A program made the translations under genes and the position numbers. DNA of 64,000 nucleotides from Budorcas taxicolor (Eukaryota; Chordata; Mammalia; Artiodactyla; Bovidae), in contig NC_068920.1 of NCBI RefSeq assembly GCF_023091745.1, forward strand, positions 124,280,622-124,344,621. Reading direction: 5' to 3'. Of the stretch, positions 24,757 to 36,978 are shown in pieces. The notes beneath the pieces were generated by a model, which saw only the letters and a program-made list of their open reading frames with translations, was not told the DNA's origin and ran no database searches. Every line of letters starts with the position of its first letter. Position 1 is the stretch's first letter.

Positions 24757-24771
24757 TGACAGCTGATTGAT
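24757..24771 (+). promoter_or_regulatory. Candidate MEIS plus PBX-HOX composite site
   Basis: TGACAG (MEIS/PREP consensus, 24757-24762) is separated by one base from TGATTGAT (PBX-HOX consensus TGATNNAT, 24764-24771). Adjacent MEIS and PBX-HOX sites occur in known trimeric-complex enhancers such as those of Hoxb1 and Hoxb2. Auto- or HOX-dependent regulation of MEIS1 is an inference. Confidence 0.4.
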
Positions 24772-27457
24772 GAGCATTTCCTCGGAGTGGATGCTTTGTT
24801 TCACAAGCCTCCGTGTTCATGGACTCTCAGTGGGTGCTAATCCTGTCTTTCCCCTTCCCAGACTGCTGAGTTTTCTTTTTATGTAGAATCTTCAAATTAC
24901 CTGCCCACGACTTAATCAATTCCAGGTTGGAAAATAGTATGCTCTTAACACTTGCTGATACAACTCCATTCTGTCCACTTTTTGCCAGAACGTTGAAGAA
25001 TCCAGGATACTGTTTTTTAATACGGAAACAGTATTTCCTTGACTCCCAATCTGTCACCTGGTCCTTAGTGTGTCTACATTGAAAGTTGTCCTTTAAAATA
25101 GTGTACCTCATTTTGGGCGTCCAGAATTTTGTTTGGCTGTTAGTTTTCACTTTCTTTCCCAGGATGTAGGTTTGTGTATTTTTAGAAAGATTGCCCATTA
25201 CTTTGTTTCCAGATGTCCTGATGTTCTTGATAGGAAAGGAATCAGCTTTGGAAAACATTAATTGCTCCACTAAATGATGGAATGTTAATAAAAGCTACAT
25301 AGCAAGGAGTGGAAGCATTCCTTTGAGGTTCCAAGAATATTCCTTATTTTTCATAAGTGAGGTGGAGGCAGTAGACAGGTTCTATGGGTCAGATCATCAT
25401 CCTAGACCATGGCTGTGGTCCTTAGGGTTAGTTTCCACATTTCAGGCAGAGGCAGTCGGTTTAACATGCCTTACTTTGCATCTGGAACAGATTCTATTTT
25501 TAATCTGTAGGTTGAATGTGGCGTGGAGCCATGTGCTGCCCAGTTCCAAATGCATAACTCCTGTTGCTATCAGTGAGTTTCTTGATGGATTGGAAAGAAG
25601 TATGTATTCCAGATCTTTCTCTGCCTTTGTAGAATTAAAGATGCTGAACAAATCCTAGCCCTTTTCAAGTTAAAACGAAATGTTTTCTAAGGTAGCAACC
25701 ATGCTGGCTTAAAGGAATCATGCAACAATTCCAAATAGACACACACAGAGAACCGTAGAATTGGTTTTCAGGCAGAGAGAGGCAACTGGGCTCAGGAACC
25801 TTGGTGGCAAACAGAGTAAAGGACATGGCTGTATTGAACTACACAAAATTGCTTTTAAATAGAAGAGATAAGAGGAGAAAACCTTTTCTTTGAACGGTAC
25901 TCTACTCGTGAGAATGCACACATTATTGTTGGTGAGCAATGCTAACAAATGCCCTCCTGTACTTCCTCACTCTTATTACCCAGTGGTGGGAGTGGTATGG
26001 CAATGTTCGCTCAGAATTGACTGATGTTTGCATCTATAAATAAATGTACTCAAATCATAATTGTTATAACAGGATTGTTTGATTACCTGGCTGTGGCCTT
26101 GTTCTGAGATAGCTTTTGGATCACCTGTTCATTGGGAACATTTGACAGACCTGTGTTTATTACCCAATTGAATGTCAGTAGCAATTGCAGCTAAAGATAA
26201 ACAAAAATGCAAGTACTTGTTGACCTTGACTTTTTTCCATAAGAGATTGGACTTGATGGCTCTATTGCTGTTGAGCTGATAAGGGTTATAAACAGTAGTT
26301 TAAGGAAAATGTTTTATTCCCAGAGGAAAATACCCTGTTTGCTGTGGGAAATGGCAATAGCCGTGTATACCCTTTGCCAGATTTCCTTAATTCACCTTTA
26401 TTTGGCCTGTGGGAAAAGAATGTGGGTGAGGGGAAACTTTTTATGGCTTTAATATATATTTGAATAGACTGTTATAACTTGTGAATGGTGTAGTTTGCAG
26501 ATTACAATTTTAGAAGAAGCCAGTGATGCTTTTGTGATTTATGATACTTAGTAACATGATTTCTTTGGAAAACATCACATTAATATAATCTTGTGTTTCA
26601 GAGATGCAGTGCTTGTAAAAATACAATATGGTGCCCAAATGGTCTTTCAGATTCTAATTAAAAACATAAAAATATTGTTGGTTAGTAATCTCACTAGGGG
26701 CAAAGAAAGAGAAAATGGGCCTGGTGAATATATTGACATGGGGCACTACTAAAGGACACTGGGGGATGTGGCAATCAGCGCTTTTCTTCAGGCACAAGTC
26801 TTATTAAGTTCCAGATTTGAATCAAGACACTTTGGGCCATTAAGAATTCCCCGTTTCTTGGTGAGGCATAAAGCCTCGGTGACTTGTCCTATTTGCTCTT
26901 AAAAAATCCCACTGCATTTTCCTTTTGAGAAGAGGTGCTTTGGCTCAATGCCACTGGCTGCAACTTTTGCTCTTAAAATGTTGTTTTGATGCATACTGTA
27001 GTGATGGCTGAATTGATTTCTGTGTATAAACGGTGGCCTAGATTCTTGCCCTGTGGAAATCCATGGAATTAAGAACTGTGGGTTCCCGGAGTGATAAGAG
27101 GTAAGCGAATGATTAGATATGCATGCAGGGAAAAAATGGAGATGCTTGTAGAATGGAAATAAGGGTCTATATAATTTGCAAGTTTAATGTAAATGTAAGC
27201 CACTAATACAACTAATAATTTAATGCTAATATGTGAGAGTAAGTAAATGTAATTCTAATCATTTCCTATTTGGTGTGTTCTCAAAGAATCCTGAGCAAAA
27301 ATACATTGCACTGAACTATTTTCCCAGCTACCGAGATGAAAGACTGTCTACTGACAACTGTGGCCCTTATGAAATCTCTGAGATACCAGTGAGTCAAATT
27401 TCTTTCTAGATAGAAGTTGTGGGACAGTTTAAGATGGCAGAATCTTAGCCAGAGTTT

Positions 27458-27495
27458 CTTGCAGAGACACTTAGAATACTTGCAGAGACACTTAG
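27458..27495. repeat. 17-bp perfect tandem direct repeat
   Basis: CTTGCAGAGACACTTAG occurs at 27458-27474 and at 27479-27495, with a 21-bp period. This is a local duplication just upstream of a BovB insertion. Confidence 0.9.
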
Positions 27496-27532
27496 GCCTA
27501 GGGGACTGATCCACCATGGCCTTGTAGGTAGT

Positions 27533-27974
27533 GAGTTCAGTTCAGTCACTCAGTCATGTCCGACTCTGCAGCCCCATGGGCTGCAGCACAACAGGCCTCC
27601 CTGTCCATCACCAACTCCCGGAGCTTGCTCAAATTCATGTCTATTGAGTCAGTGATGCCATCCAGCCGTCTCATCCTCTGTCGTCCCCTTCTCCTCCCAC
27701 CTTCAATCTTCCCCAGCATCAGGGTCTTTTCCAATGAGTCAGTTCTTCGCATCAGATGGCCAAAGTATTGGAGTTTCAGCTTCAGCATCAGTCTTTCCAA
27801 TGAATATTCAGGACTGATTTCCTTCAGGATAGACTGGTTGGATCTCCTTGCAGTCCAAGGGACTCTCAAGAGTCTTCTCCAATACCACAGTTCAAAAGAT
27901 CAATTCTTTGACACTCAGCTTTCTTTATAGTCCAACTCTCACATCCATACATGACTACTGGAAAAACCATATCT
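27533..27974 (-). mobile_element. BovB LINE 3' fragment, minus, with target-site duplication
   Basis: About 440 nt of BovB 3' end in reverse, from AGTTCAGTCACTCAGTCATG onward. The minus frame reads MRVPWTARRSNQS and LQYFGHLMRR, the C-terminal part of the BovB ORF. The flanks TTGTAGGTAGT (27522-27532) and TTGTAAGTAGT (27975-27985) form a TSD with one mismatch. Confidence 0.93.
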
Positions 27975-27985
27975 TTGTAAGTAGT

Positions 27986-29322
27986 CACTGGTATTATTTA
28001 ATAACAGAAGATATTATTCTAAATATATTGTAAATATTTGACCTTATATTCCATCTATCAAAGTACAGATTTCCTTGTGATGATATCTCCAGTAAGTTTT
28101 GGATACACTTTTGGGAGAAGAGGTCCTTTGAATGAAATTTTAAAATATAATGAAAAAAGGTCATGCCATAGATAACCAGCGGGGAATTTTGTGCTGTCTT
28201 AAAAAAAAGAAAGAAACAAACAAACAAAATAAACAGCAATGGTAGAGCAGAAGAGTTCCCTTGCTAGTCCTCTTGCTAGGCCCTGTCTCTTTCCTTGTGA
28301 ATTTCTTGGGAGAATCACTGCTTGCTGACTTCCACTTCTCCATGAAACTTTTGTGAAGAACAGTGGAAATCTTTGCACTGACAGATGCCATTGAGGATTA
28401 TTCTGATGTCTATTACCTGGTGGATGAAATTAGGAAGTTTATTTCTGACATGGCCACAAACCCTTCCCTGTGACAGAAAGACTATAACCTAAAATCTCTG
28501 TAAACACACCCACACTCCTTTAGGATTACTGGTGATTCTCTGGTTGACACATTAGAAATGGGCAGAGGTGAGTGTGTGCCTGGGGGATCCTGGCCTCTGG
28601 CAGCAGGAGGGCTCAGGGACTCTCTGTTAAGCCTCCTCTGGGCTGCATGAGGGGAGCTTTCTACATCCTTCCTCGTAGTTGCTGAAGGATGTGGCAAGGA
28701 CATGAATTGTGTGTGGCTGGCTTTCTGTCCTGCTTCTAGGAAAGACTTCTGTGTTTATCTGCATTTTTCTGAGCACCAGTTGGCTTTGTAGCCGCCTCCC
28801 AGGCCACTTTGTGGGAAAGCTTTCTTTATGGTGGGTGACGTGGCATTTCTTGTCACTTCCTCAAATTCCTTCCCGCTGCCTATCAGCATCGCTCTGGACT
28901 TATCTGGGTTGAGCTTCAGCCAGCCAGAGCTAATCCTGGTTCCTATTTCAGAGGGGCAGAGTAACAGCAATGACGCTGCCATTTCTTGGCTTGTGACCTG
29001 GGGTGCTGGTGTGGGGAGCAGAGAAAAGAGGTGCAAGAATTGGGGCCCATGGGCTTGCTTTTCAGACCTGGTACCTGGAGTCTCCTCTGTCCTGTCATCA
29101 CTCTTTCTTCTCCCAAATGCCGACAATATTGTTGATCTCAGTGTGCACTTGAATGCAACTTTTCCAACTGTAACCTCAAGAAATAAAGGGTAACTTTGCC
29201 TGAACTTACTCTCATCCCATCTGCTGAGGTCAGCCCTGATGATTTTGAGCCCCTCGGAGAAAGTCTTATAAACTGGGATTTAGAGGATCAGAAACAGGTG
29301 TCTCTTTTGTTCTGATCCTCCA
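27986..29322. other. Intronic sequence, nothing recognised
   Basis: An A-rich (AAAC)n-like stretch lies at 28201-28228. Frames of 121-123 codons on opposite strands near 28755-29193 overlap and look like chance. Confidence 0.5.
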
Positions 29323-29366
29323 TTATTTAACAAATGTTTATTGAAAACCTATTATGGGTCACATAT
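29323..29366 (-). mobile_element. L2 3' end fragment, minus
   Basis: TTATTTAACAAATGTTTATT, then GAAAACCTATTATGGGTCAC, resembles the reversed L2 terminus. It is cut by the BOV-A2 insertion that follows. Confidence 0.55.
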
Positions 29367-29373
29367 AATGTGG

Positions 29374-29620
29374 AATTGGAGAAGGAAATGGCAACCACTT
29401 CAGTACTCTTGCCTGGAAAATCCCATGGATGGAGGAGCCTGGTAGGCTACAGTCCACGGGGTCGAAAAGAGTCGGACACAGCTGAGCGACTTCACTTTCT
29501 TTCTGTAGTTCCTTTTGGGGTAAGTAGGATGGAGAATCCCATGGACAGAGGGGCCTGGTGGGCTGCAGTCTATGAGACTGCAAAGAGTCGGACACAGCTA
29601 AGCAACTGACACACACACAC
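29374..29620 (+). mobile_element. BOV-A2 SINE, dimeric, with short target-site duplication
   Basis: Two Bov-A monomers lie head to tail (29377-29502 and 29530-29610), joined by a linker (TTTCTTTCTGTAGTTCC), with a (CA)n tail. AATGTGG flanks it at 29367-29373 and 29621-29627. Confidence 0.93.
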
Positions 29621-29739
29621 AATGTGGGATCATGGGAAGGAAAAATCTAACAAAGAGCATTTTTTTTTTTCTGATTTTCAATTTATGAAACGTGTCTACC
29701 TATCTCAGTTTGTGAGTCTTGACCACTAATGCTATAGTA

Positions 29740-29840
29740 ATCTTATAAAATCTCCACGTCTCCATTTTATAGACGAGAATTGCCTCTCACAGGCTGTAGG
29801 TGGGAAATACCAGAACCAGAATCTACCAGGTTTTCAACTC
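29740..29840 (-). mobile_element. MIR-like remnant, minus
   Basis: TCCATTTTATAGACGAGAAT, then GGTGGGAAATACCAGAACC, follow the reversed MIR order, diverged. Confidence 0.5.
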
Positions 29841-30004
29841 TGACACCTTTCTTTTGTACCAAGTTAAGAAGTAACCTAATAACTGGTATCTTCTTGGTCC
29901 ACGTATTTCTGAAATGTATTCATCATATCTCTCATTGAGAAGAGAGAAGAGAGAATAAAATTAGGGAGGATTTCTAGCAGGAAGTGATCAGACACTATTT
30001 CATT

Positions 30005-30125
30005 CGTTATTCACTCACTCACTCATTCATTCATTCACAGAGCACTAGACACTGTGCTAAATCCCGGGACAACAAAGATGAATAAGACCATTCCTGCCTT
30101 CAGGGAATTTACAGTCCAGTGTTTG
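30005..30125 (-). mobile_element. L2 3' end, minus orientation
   Basis: CTCATTCATTCATTCACAGA, then GACACTGTGCTAAATCCCGG, AACAAAGATGAATAAGACC and GGGAATTTACAGTCCAGT, form a clear reversed L2 terminus. Confidence 0.8.
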
Positions 30126-30140
30126 TCTCTCCCCTCACTT

Positions 30141-30425
30141 TTTTCTTTTTAATATTTATTTATTAATTTTTTGTTTATTTGGCTGCATCAGGCCTTAGTT
30201 GTGGCTCAAGGCATCTTTGCTGTGTCATATGAGATCTTTTGTTGTGGCGCATGGATTCTCTAGTTGTGGAGCACAGGCACTGGAGTGTGCAGGCTTCAGT
30301 ACTTGCAGTGTGCAGGCTTTTAGTTGCCCCAAGGCATATGGGGTCTTAGATCCCAGACCAGGATCAAACCTGCATCCCCTGCATTGCAAGGCAGATTCTC
30401 ATCCACTGGACCATCAGTGAAGTCC
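30141..30425 (-). mobile_element. CHR-2-type SINE, minus, with 12-bp target-site duplication
   Basis: A T-rich start, then GGCTGCATCAGGCCTTAGTT, ends with CACTGGACCATCAGTGAAGT. CTCCCCTCACTT is repeated exactly at 30129-30140 and 30426-30437. Confidence 0.94.
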
Positions 30426-30522
30426 CTCCCCTCACTTCTGAGTTAAGAAATATCTGGGACAAGCATATTTCCTGATGCTGTCCACTTAGGAGTTACTAAC
30501 ACATTCATCCAACTTGGTTGAT

Positions 30523-30763
30523 CAGTTCAGTTCAGTTGCTCAGTCGTGTCTGACTCTTTGCGACCCCATGAACCGCAGCACGCCAGGCTTCCTTGTCCAT
30601 CACCAGCTAACTCCCAGAGCTTACTCAGACTCAGGTCCATCAAGTCGGAGATGCTGTCCAACCATCTCATCCTCTGTCATCCCCTTCTCCTCCCGCCTTC
30701 AGTCTTTCCCAACATCAGGGTCTTTTCCAATGAATCAGTTCTTCACATCAGGTGGCCAAAGTA
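30523..30763 (-). mobile_element. BovB LINE 3' fragment, minus, with 9-bp target-site duplication
   Basis: This is the reversed BovB terminus from the AGTTCAGTTCAG repeat to GGTGGCCAAAG. TTGGTTGAT flanks it at 30514-30522 and 30764-30772. Confidence 0.94.
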
Positions 30764-30899
30764 TTGGTTGATGCTGTTGATTAACTTTCAGCCATGAGGG
30801 GGGTTCAGTATGTCATTAGACCCGAAGAGTAGTGGTCTCTTCTCATGGAAAAAATGACTTTATCTTCTTTGGGTAGAAGAGTAGCCTAAACACGTACAA

Positions 30900-31025
30900 C
30901 ATGTGGGTGATATTAACATCTACTTATTGGGTTGTTGGTGAGATTAAACAAGTTGATATATAGAACTGAGAACAGTGCCTGGCACATAGTAAACATTATG
31001 TCTGTATTAGCTGCTATCATCATCG
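30900..31025 (+). mobile_element. MIR SINE 3' half
   Basis: GGGTTGTTGGTGAGATTAAA, then GAACAGTGCCTGGCACATAG and TAAACATTATGTCTGTATTA, form a clear MIR terminus. Confidence 0.85.
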
Positions 31026-31373
31026 TGATCTGGTTAGTACTGGCGCTGATTTCTGAGTTTGAGTGATGACATAATAGGGGATGGAGACTCGAGTACTATT
31101 CCCAAGTGTGTCTTTCCTTTACAGCACAAAGCGTTTGTTTGCCTTGGTGTCAGGACAGGGAGCCCTCTACACTTGGTGGGCCACTGAAATTGCCACCTAT
31201 ACGAGAATCCCTTCTATTGTTCATCACTCTCAAATGCCTTGTCATAAATCTGTCACTTTTACCTTTGGAAGTGATGAGGAGGAAGTGAATGAGGAAGAAG
31301 AGATTTAGATTGCAGATGATACCTTTCTCACCTCAGACTTTCAGCCCACTGGATTCTTTTAAACCCAGCTAGT

Positions 31374-31577
31374 GAGCTTCCCTGGTGGCTCAGAGGTTAA
31401 AGCGTCTGCCTGGAATGTGGGAGACCTGGGTTCGATCCCTGGGTTGGGAAGATCCCCTGGAGAAGGAAATGGCAACCCACTCCAGTACTCTTGCCTGGAG
31501 AATCCCATGGAGGGAGGAGCCTGGTAGGCTACAGTCCATGGGGTCACAAAGAGTCGGACACGACTGAGCGACTCAGG
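31374..31577 (+). mobile_element. Bov-tA SINE, well preserved
   Basis: AGCTTCCCTGGTGGCTCAGA leads to CGGACACGACTGAGCGACTC with few differences from the family pattern, suggesting a fairly young copy. Confidence 0.95.
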
Positions 31578-32049
31578 GAAGGGAAGTGCTATTTCTACAC
31601 CACATATTGAGGTGTCTGAGAAAAGTGAGGTTTGCTGTGGGCAGTCAGGATGACATGTTGCATGGCGTACCTCTTGTTGATGGTTCAGTTGAGGTAGATT
31701 CAGAGCTCTCTGAAGACCTGGCTGAAACTTCCTCCCTGCAGTCCTGTTAGAATGGGGAATGTATTTGCCCAGTAACACAATTTCTTCTAGCATCTCTAGT
31801 CTCACATTGTGACATTAATCTTTGGTCTTTGATGAAGCTATTGGGCAGTATCAGGCCTTTGAATTTCAGAATGTCTTGTTATCAGTGAAGTTTAAAATAC
31901 AAGAAGATAATCCTTTGCATTATAGATAAATTTCACCAAATGTTATATAGAGCTTGAGGACTAGCTTTATAGTAATTGCAGTTGGTAAAATAAGGTGCAA
32001 AGCATCCCTTGCCTATTAATACTGAATAGGAAATTGTGATTCTGGGAAG

Positions 32050-32879
32050 TTCAGTTCAGTTCACTCACTCCGTCGTGTCCGACTCTTTGTGACCCCATGA
32101 ATCGCAGCACAACAGGCCTCCCTGTCCATCACCAACTCCCAGAGTTCACCCAAACTCATGTGCATGGAGTTGGTGATGCCATCCAGCCATCTCATCCTCG
32201 GTCGTCCCCTTCTCCTCCTGCCCCCAATCCCTCCCAGCATCATGGTCTTCTCCAATGAGTCAAACTCTTCGCATGAGGTGGCCAAAGTATTGGAGTTTCA
32301 GCCTCAGCATCAGTCCTTCCAATGAACACCAAGGACTGGTCTCCTTCAGGATGGGCTGGTTAGATCTCCTTGCAGTCCAAGGGACTCTCAAGAGTCTTCT
32401 CCAACACCACAGTTCAAAAGCATCAATTCTTCGGCACTCAGCTTTCTTCACAGTTCAACTCTCACATCCATACATGACCACTGGAAAAGCCATAGCCTTG
32501 ACTAGACGGATCTTTGTTGGCAAAGTAATATCTCTGCTTTTTAATGTGCTATCTAGGTTGGTCATAACTTTCCTTCCAAGGAGTAAACATCTTTTAATTT
32601 CCTGGCTGCAGTCACCATCTGCAGTGATTTTGGAGCCCCAAAAAATAAAGTCTGACACTGTTTCCATTGTTTCCTCATCTATATCCCATGAAGTGATGGG
32701 ACCAGATGCTATGATCTTCGTTTTCTGAATGTTGAGCTCTAAGCCAACTTTTTCGCTCTCCTCTTTCACTTTCATCAAGAGGCTTTTTAGTTCCTCTTCA
32801 CTTTCTGCCATAAGGGTGGTGTCATCTGCATATCTGAGGTTATTGATATTTCTCCCGGCAATCTTGATTCCACCTTGTG
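32050..32879 (-). mobile_element. BovB LINE 3' fragment, minus, with target-site duplication
   Basis: About 830 nt of reversed BovB 3' sequence, from the terminal AGTTCAGTTCA repeat through the end of the reverse-transcriptase region. CTGGGAAGTT occurs at both ends (32042-32051 and 32880-32889). Confidence 0.94.
32260..32820 (-). pseudogene. BovB ORF C-terminal remnant (reverse-transcriptase end)
   Basis: Within the BovB at 32050-32879, a minus frame (32811 to 32455) begins MAESEEELKSLLMKV and includes SDFIFWGSKITADGDCS. This is the part just after the YADD catalytic motif, and the catalytic Asp residues are missing. The downstream part shifts to another frame (WRRLLRVPWTARRSN, 32451 to 32260). 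It is therefore a dead 5'-truncated copy. Confidence 0.9.
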
Positions 32880-33149
32880 CTGGGAAGTTGCAGGGAGGCC
32901 AAACCAGATTTACAGGCAGGTCTTTATTTGTTTATAGCAAATCAACTTTACTGCTTCTTTTGCCTACTGGTGGTGTCAGCTGCCCGCTCTCCATCTCCCG
33001 CACCTCGTTTTAATCGTCTCTTCTTGCTCTTCTGTGTATGTACCATGTTGTAGCCTAGATATGATGAGACCAGAAAGGCTATTTCCCACGGTGACTATTT
33101 TAATTTTTTTCAATCCACTTTCTCAGGACACACTAAGATCCTTGAAATT

Positions 33150-33790
33150 TTTTTTAAATTTTTAACTGAAATGCAGTTGATACACAATCTTGTATTAGTT
33201 TCAAGTGTACAGCAAAGTGATTCAGACATACTTATCTACATGTGTGTGTGTGTGTGTCCAGTTGCTTCAGGAGTGTCCAACTCTGTGACCCCATGGACCA
33301 TAGCCCACCAGGCTCCTCTGTCCATGAGATTTTCCCAGCAAGAATGCTGGAGTGGGTTACCATACCCTCCTCCAGGGGATCTCCCCAACCCAGGGGTTGA
33401 ACCCACGTCTCTGTGTCTCCTGCACTGCAGGATTCTTTACAGCTTGAGCCATCAGGGAAGCTGATATATGTGTATATATATATATTTTTTTTTTCCAAGA
33501 TTAATTCCATTTTCAATTATAAGATATTGAATATAGTTCCTTGTGCTATACAGTAGGTCCTTGTTGCTTATATATTTTCTGTATAGTAGTTAGTGTCAGT
33601 TACTCTCAGACTCCTGATTTATCCCTTCCCTACCCCTGTCTTTCTCCTTTGGTAACTATAAGTTTGTATTTCTATGTCTGTGGATCTGTTTCGTATCTAG
33701 ATTCATTTGTATTATTTTAAAATTCTGCGTCTAAGTGATATCATAGTATTTGTCTTTCTCTATTAGTTGCAAACCCATCCCCTGTCAAGA
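33150..33790 (-). mobile_element. L1 3' end, minus, split by a Bov-tA
   Basis: A T-rich start (33150-33170), then GTTTCAAGTGTACAGCAAAG, resumes after the SINE with TATACAGTAGGTCCTTGTTG, TTTGGTAACTATAAGTTTG and CTGTGGATCTGTTTCGTATC. This is the common artiodactyl L1 3' terminus in reverse. Confidence 0.8.
33240..33463 (-). mobile_element. Bov-tA SINE nested in L1, minus
   Basis: A (TG)n at 33240-33257, equal to the SINE (CA)n tail in reverse, leads into CAGTTGCTTCAGGAGTGTCC and ends with GAGCCATCAGGGAAGC. It interrupts the L1 3' end. Confidence 0.92.
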
Positions 33791-33830
33791 GAATAGAGGT
33801 GGTTTCCTAACAACCAACATGATCCTGTTC

Positions 33831-34091
33831 TTTTTTTTAAAATTTGTTTACTTTTATAGCTGGTTGAGGCCTTCATTGCGGCATGAGGGCTTTCTCAGTT
33901 GTGGAGAGCAGAGGCGACTCTTCGCTATGCTGCACGGGCTTCTTATTGCGGTGGCTTCTCTCATTGCAGAGCTATGGTGCACAGGCTTCGCTGCTCCACA
34001 GCATGTGGAATCTTCCTGGACCAGAGATCAAACCTGTGTCCCCTGCATTGGCAGGCGGATTCTTAACCACTGGACTACCAGGGAACTTCCT
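33831..34091 (-). mobile_element. CHR-2-type SINE, minus
   Basis: TTTTATAGCTGGTTGAGGCC, then GGCTTCTTATTGCGGTGGC and GATTCTTAACCACTGGACTA, end with CCAGGGAACTTCC. It is near full length. Confidence 0.92.
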
Positions 34092-35556
34092 TTTAAAGAG
34101 AGGAGTTTCTTATATGTGTGATGCTGACTCTATTCTGTTGTAGCACAGTTCAGTGACAAGTTTGAGGGACCCTCACTCCAAAGCTAGGGATGTCACATAG
34201 AAAATGGAAAATACAGGGCAGGACTTGTGGCTCATTGTTTTGAGATTTTTCCCCACATGTTATTTGTTAACATTCTTTCTGACTTTATATTAAGAATATT
34301 GTCATGTGTACCAAAAGCCAGAATGAATAGCATAGTAAATACCCATAACTCACCATTCCCTTTCAACAGTTGTTAACATTTGGCAATACTTGCTCTGTGT
34401 ACATAGATAAACACACACATGTGTAATGGTGCTATATATTCCTCTTCAGTATAGAAAGACTATTTAAGGAACTGTATATCTCTGGGATTTGAATACATTA
34501 GTGATACCTACATTCCCTCATCAAAGCACTGAACCACTTAGTATGGAAACAAATGATGAAACATCAGGATAATACTTGACTCTATATGAAGATCAACTCC
34601 TTGTAATCAGTTGCTATTTTAAATGTTTGCCTACGTGCTCTTCACACTGGGAACTTTTAGGTATTTTCCTGTGAGGATGTAGGACAGGCTGGGAAGACCA
34701 GGGTCCTTGCTGTGGCAGTCCTCAGGTGCCATCCCCACTGAACAATTTGTGAGCTCTGTGCTCTGGGCTCTGTGCTCTGCTCTGGACTCACTCAGCCTCA
34801 CTAGGATGGAATTTCTTCTGTAAATAAAAAAAAGAGAGAGAGAGAGCTGGGTTAGATAACTGAAGTGTTTTCCTTCAGTTCTGAAATACTGAGATTCTAA
34901 GAACCAAGTTGAAACTCTGTGTACAAACCTACATAGAATGAAGAACTTCAATAAACACTTTACATATAGATTGAAATTTACCGAAGGTCAGTAAATTCCA
35001 TGTAATTTCGTGGTCAGTGAAGAGAAATTCTGAATGTAGGACTTAGCATTGGTAAGGAAAATCGAAAAGTATAGATTATCCCTGATATCTGAGGTTTCAG
35101 AATACCTGGGTACAAGTTTGTGTCATAGTTTTGATTTTTTTCATACAGATAAAGCTGAAAAGGCCCAAATGCATACAGCTTTTTGATTAGATGTGAAATA
35201 CATAACTGCTTCATTTGGCTATTTCTGAAATTTCTAAGTGATTTACCTATTTAAATGTTTGCATTCTGCTCTCCCTGACCCGGTATACATTTTCTGTGTT
35301 GAGGGAGGATAGGAGTTAGGAAATGACTGGGGCAGATGGATTAATATCTTATGTCAAGTGAAATATTGTTTTAGTTAAATCATGTTTGAGGGTGTCTTAC
35401 AAGGTTTGGGGAAGATTTTCTCTTTTTTCCTTCTGTCTGACAAAATGTATACATCTGAGAATAGTGTGAATCAGTCTGAGATACAGTAGCTCTTGGGAAA
35501 TTTTTTTTTTTCTTCTTCAAATACTGATGAATTTTTTTCTCTATTTATATAGATCA

Positions 35557-35571
35557 GCTGACACTGTCAGC
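35557..35571. promoter_or_regulatory. Palindromic MEIS/TGIF-type site
   Basis: GCTGACA C TGTCAGC has perfect 7-bp arms around one base. Each arm contains the TGACA core of TALE factors (MEIS, PREP, TGIF), facing each other. The spacing is one base shorter than the usual TGACAGCTGTCA dimer. It is a motif match only. Confidence 0.35.
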
Positions 35572-36978
35572 ATGTGTTTGTCATCTTAGATTTAATCTGC
35601 TGTTAACAAACTGAATACATCTGCCTCAGCATACCGTAATAGAAACTTTAATCTGAAGGCAGTTAGTGAAATTTCTAGCAAAATCTTGTTAGTGTAACAT
35701 CTGCCCTAATACACAGCATTAAAGGTGGGGAGGTATAGGAGACAGAGGTGTTGCGATCCCTAATGTAACTTTCTCTTTGCTGCTCACCTGCCAATCTTGG
35801 GATTCCTAAAGTTAATTCTTCCTAGAGTTTTTTGTTTTTAACTATTTGGTCAGAAGATTACACTGCTACAGGCCAGCTAAAAGGGATGTATTTTTTTGAA
35901 CCTCTTCCATTGTTTTTAAAATCATTGTTTGTGTTGTAATCCTTTCAAAATGCTAGCCAGTAGCTGCTTTCCTGTTTAAAGAGTGACGGCTTTCCCTGGA
36001 CAGATCACCTTCGTTTAATCCTCTGAAACTACATACTTAATTCTTAGCAACAGTGCATTTTTAGCATCAAGAACACATTACCAAGAAAAACTGAATATGG
36101 TAAACAAGTAGAAAAATAAGCCTTAGTTGTCTTAAAAGGTAATTGTGTCTTGCTTTTGGCGCCTTATATATACATCCCACTTGGTACAATTAGCCTCTGT
36201 AAACATTTGAACGTCTTTGTAGTGGAAATGTTATGTATTTCAGGAAGCAGATGAAGGAAGGTTTTTCAGATTGATTCCTAATATAGCTGGTTTACTTTTC
36301 ATCATTGGTGTTACTTTGGGGTTTTATTGCATTAGAATGTATCTGTGATTGTTCATATAAACTTTCAACCAATTTGCTTAAATATTGGAAGCTGGCAGGA
36401 TGTGGAACAAGCATGGCATTGTGGAGAATATCACCCTGGCCCGAGTCAAGGGGAGAATGCTGTGAAAGCATTGTGCTAATTTTAGCTTACAAAGAGGATG
36501 AAGATAAACTGCCTACCGCTAGTTTGCCATATGCTATCCTGGTGATAATATTCGAGTGCAAAATATTCCATAGAAAGCCTTATTGTTTCAGTAAGAGAAG
36601 CTTGGTTAAGAGTTAAGCAAATTTCTGCTCAGTAAGTTTATAAGAAATAATGAAGTAAAACAATTCTCAAATGCAGGTAGATGAAATCTGCTCAATTTAT
36701 TTTGGCTTTATTGACTTTCATGGGAGTTGACAGAATTAGTTTTGGTTTATATGTGATCCAATTTTATCTATTTTTCACATGTAAATCTTAAAAATCAATC
36801 TGAATAAATATTGATCTCTTTCAGAGAAGCAAAAATATAGTTTGGATTGCATAAAACTGCTTAAGAGACAGCCTCCCTTGAAGCTCAATAAAGGAATAAA
36901 GCGATCTGTTCAACCGGTTTTAAAATAACACTTTAAAAAGCCTTTTTAAAAATGAAAAAGTCAAAATCCATTCCATTT

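Larger units (their letters stand above)
23308..27520. other. Block without young repeats; L2 remnant and candidate regulatory sequence
   Basis: About 24000-24260 resembles a diverged L2 in reverse (GTTGGCTGGGAATTGGGGAG). A 147-codon minus-strand frame (24827-25270) is Lys/Ser/Gln-rich and matches no family that I know. 26000-26450 is compositionally unremarkable unique sequence. A MEIS-PBX/HOX composite motif lies at 24757-24771. Confidence 0.5.

Noticed and set aside
24827..25270. 147-codon open frame on the minus strand, Lys/Ser/Gln-rich
   Set aside because: No recognisable domain, no splice or promoter context, and the sequence is AT-rich. A frame of this length is expected by chance in a 64 kb window. 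A protein search finding orthologues in other mammals would change this.
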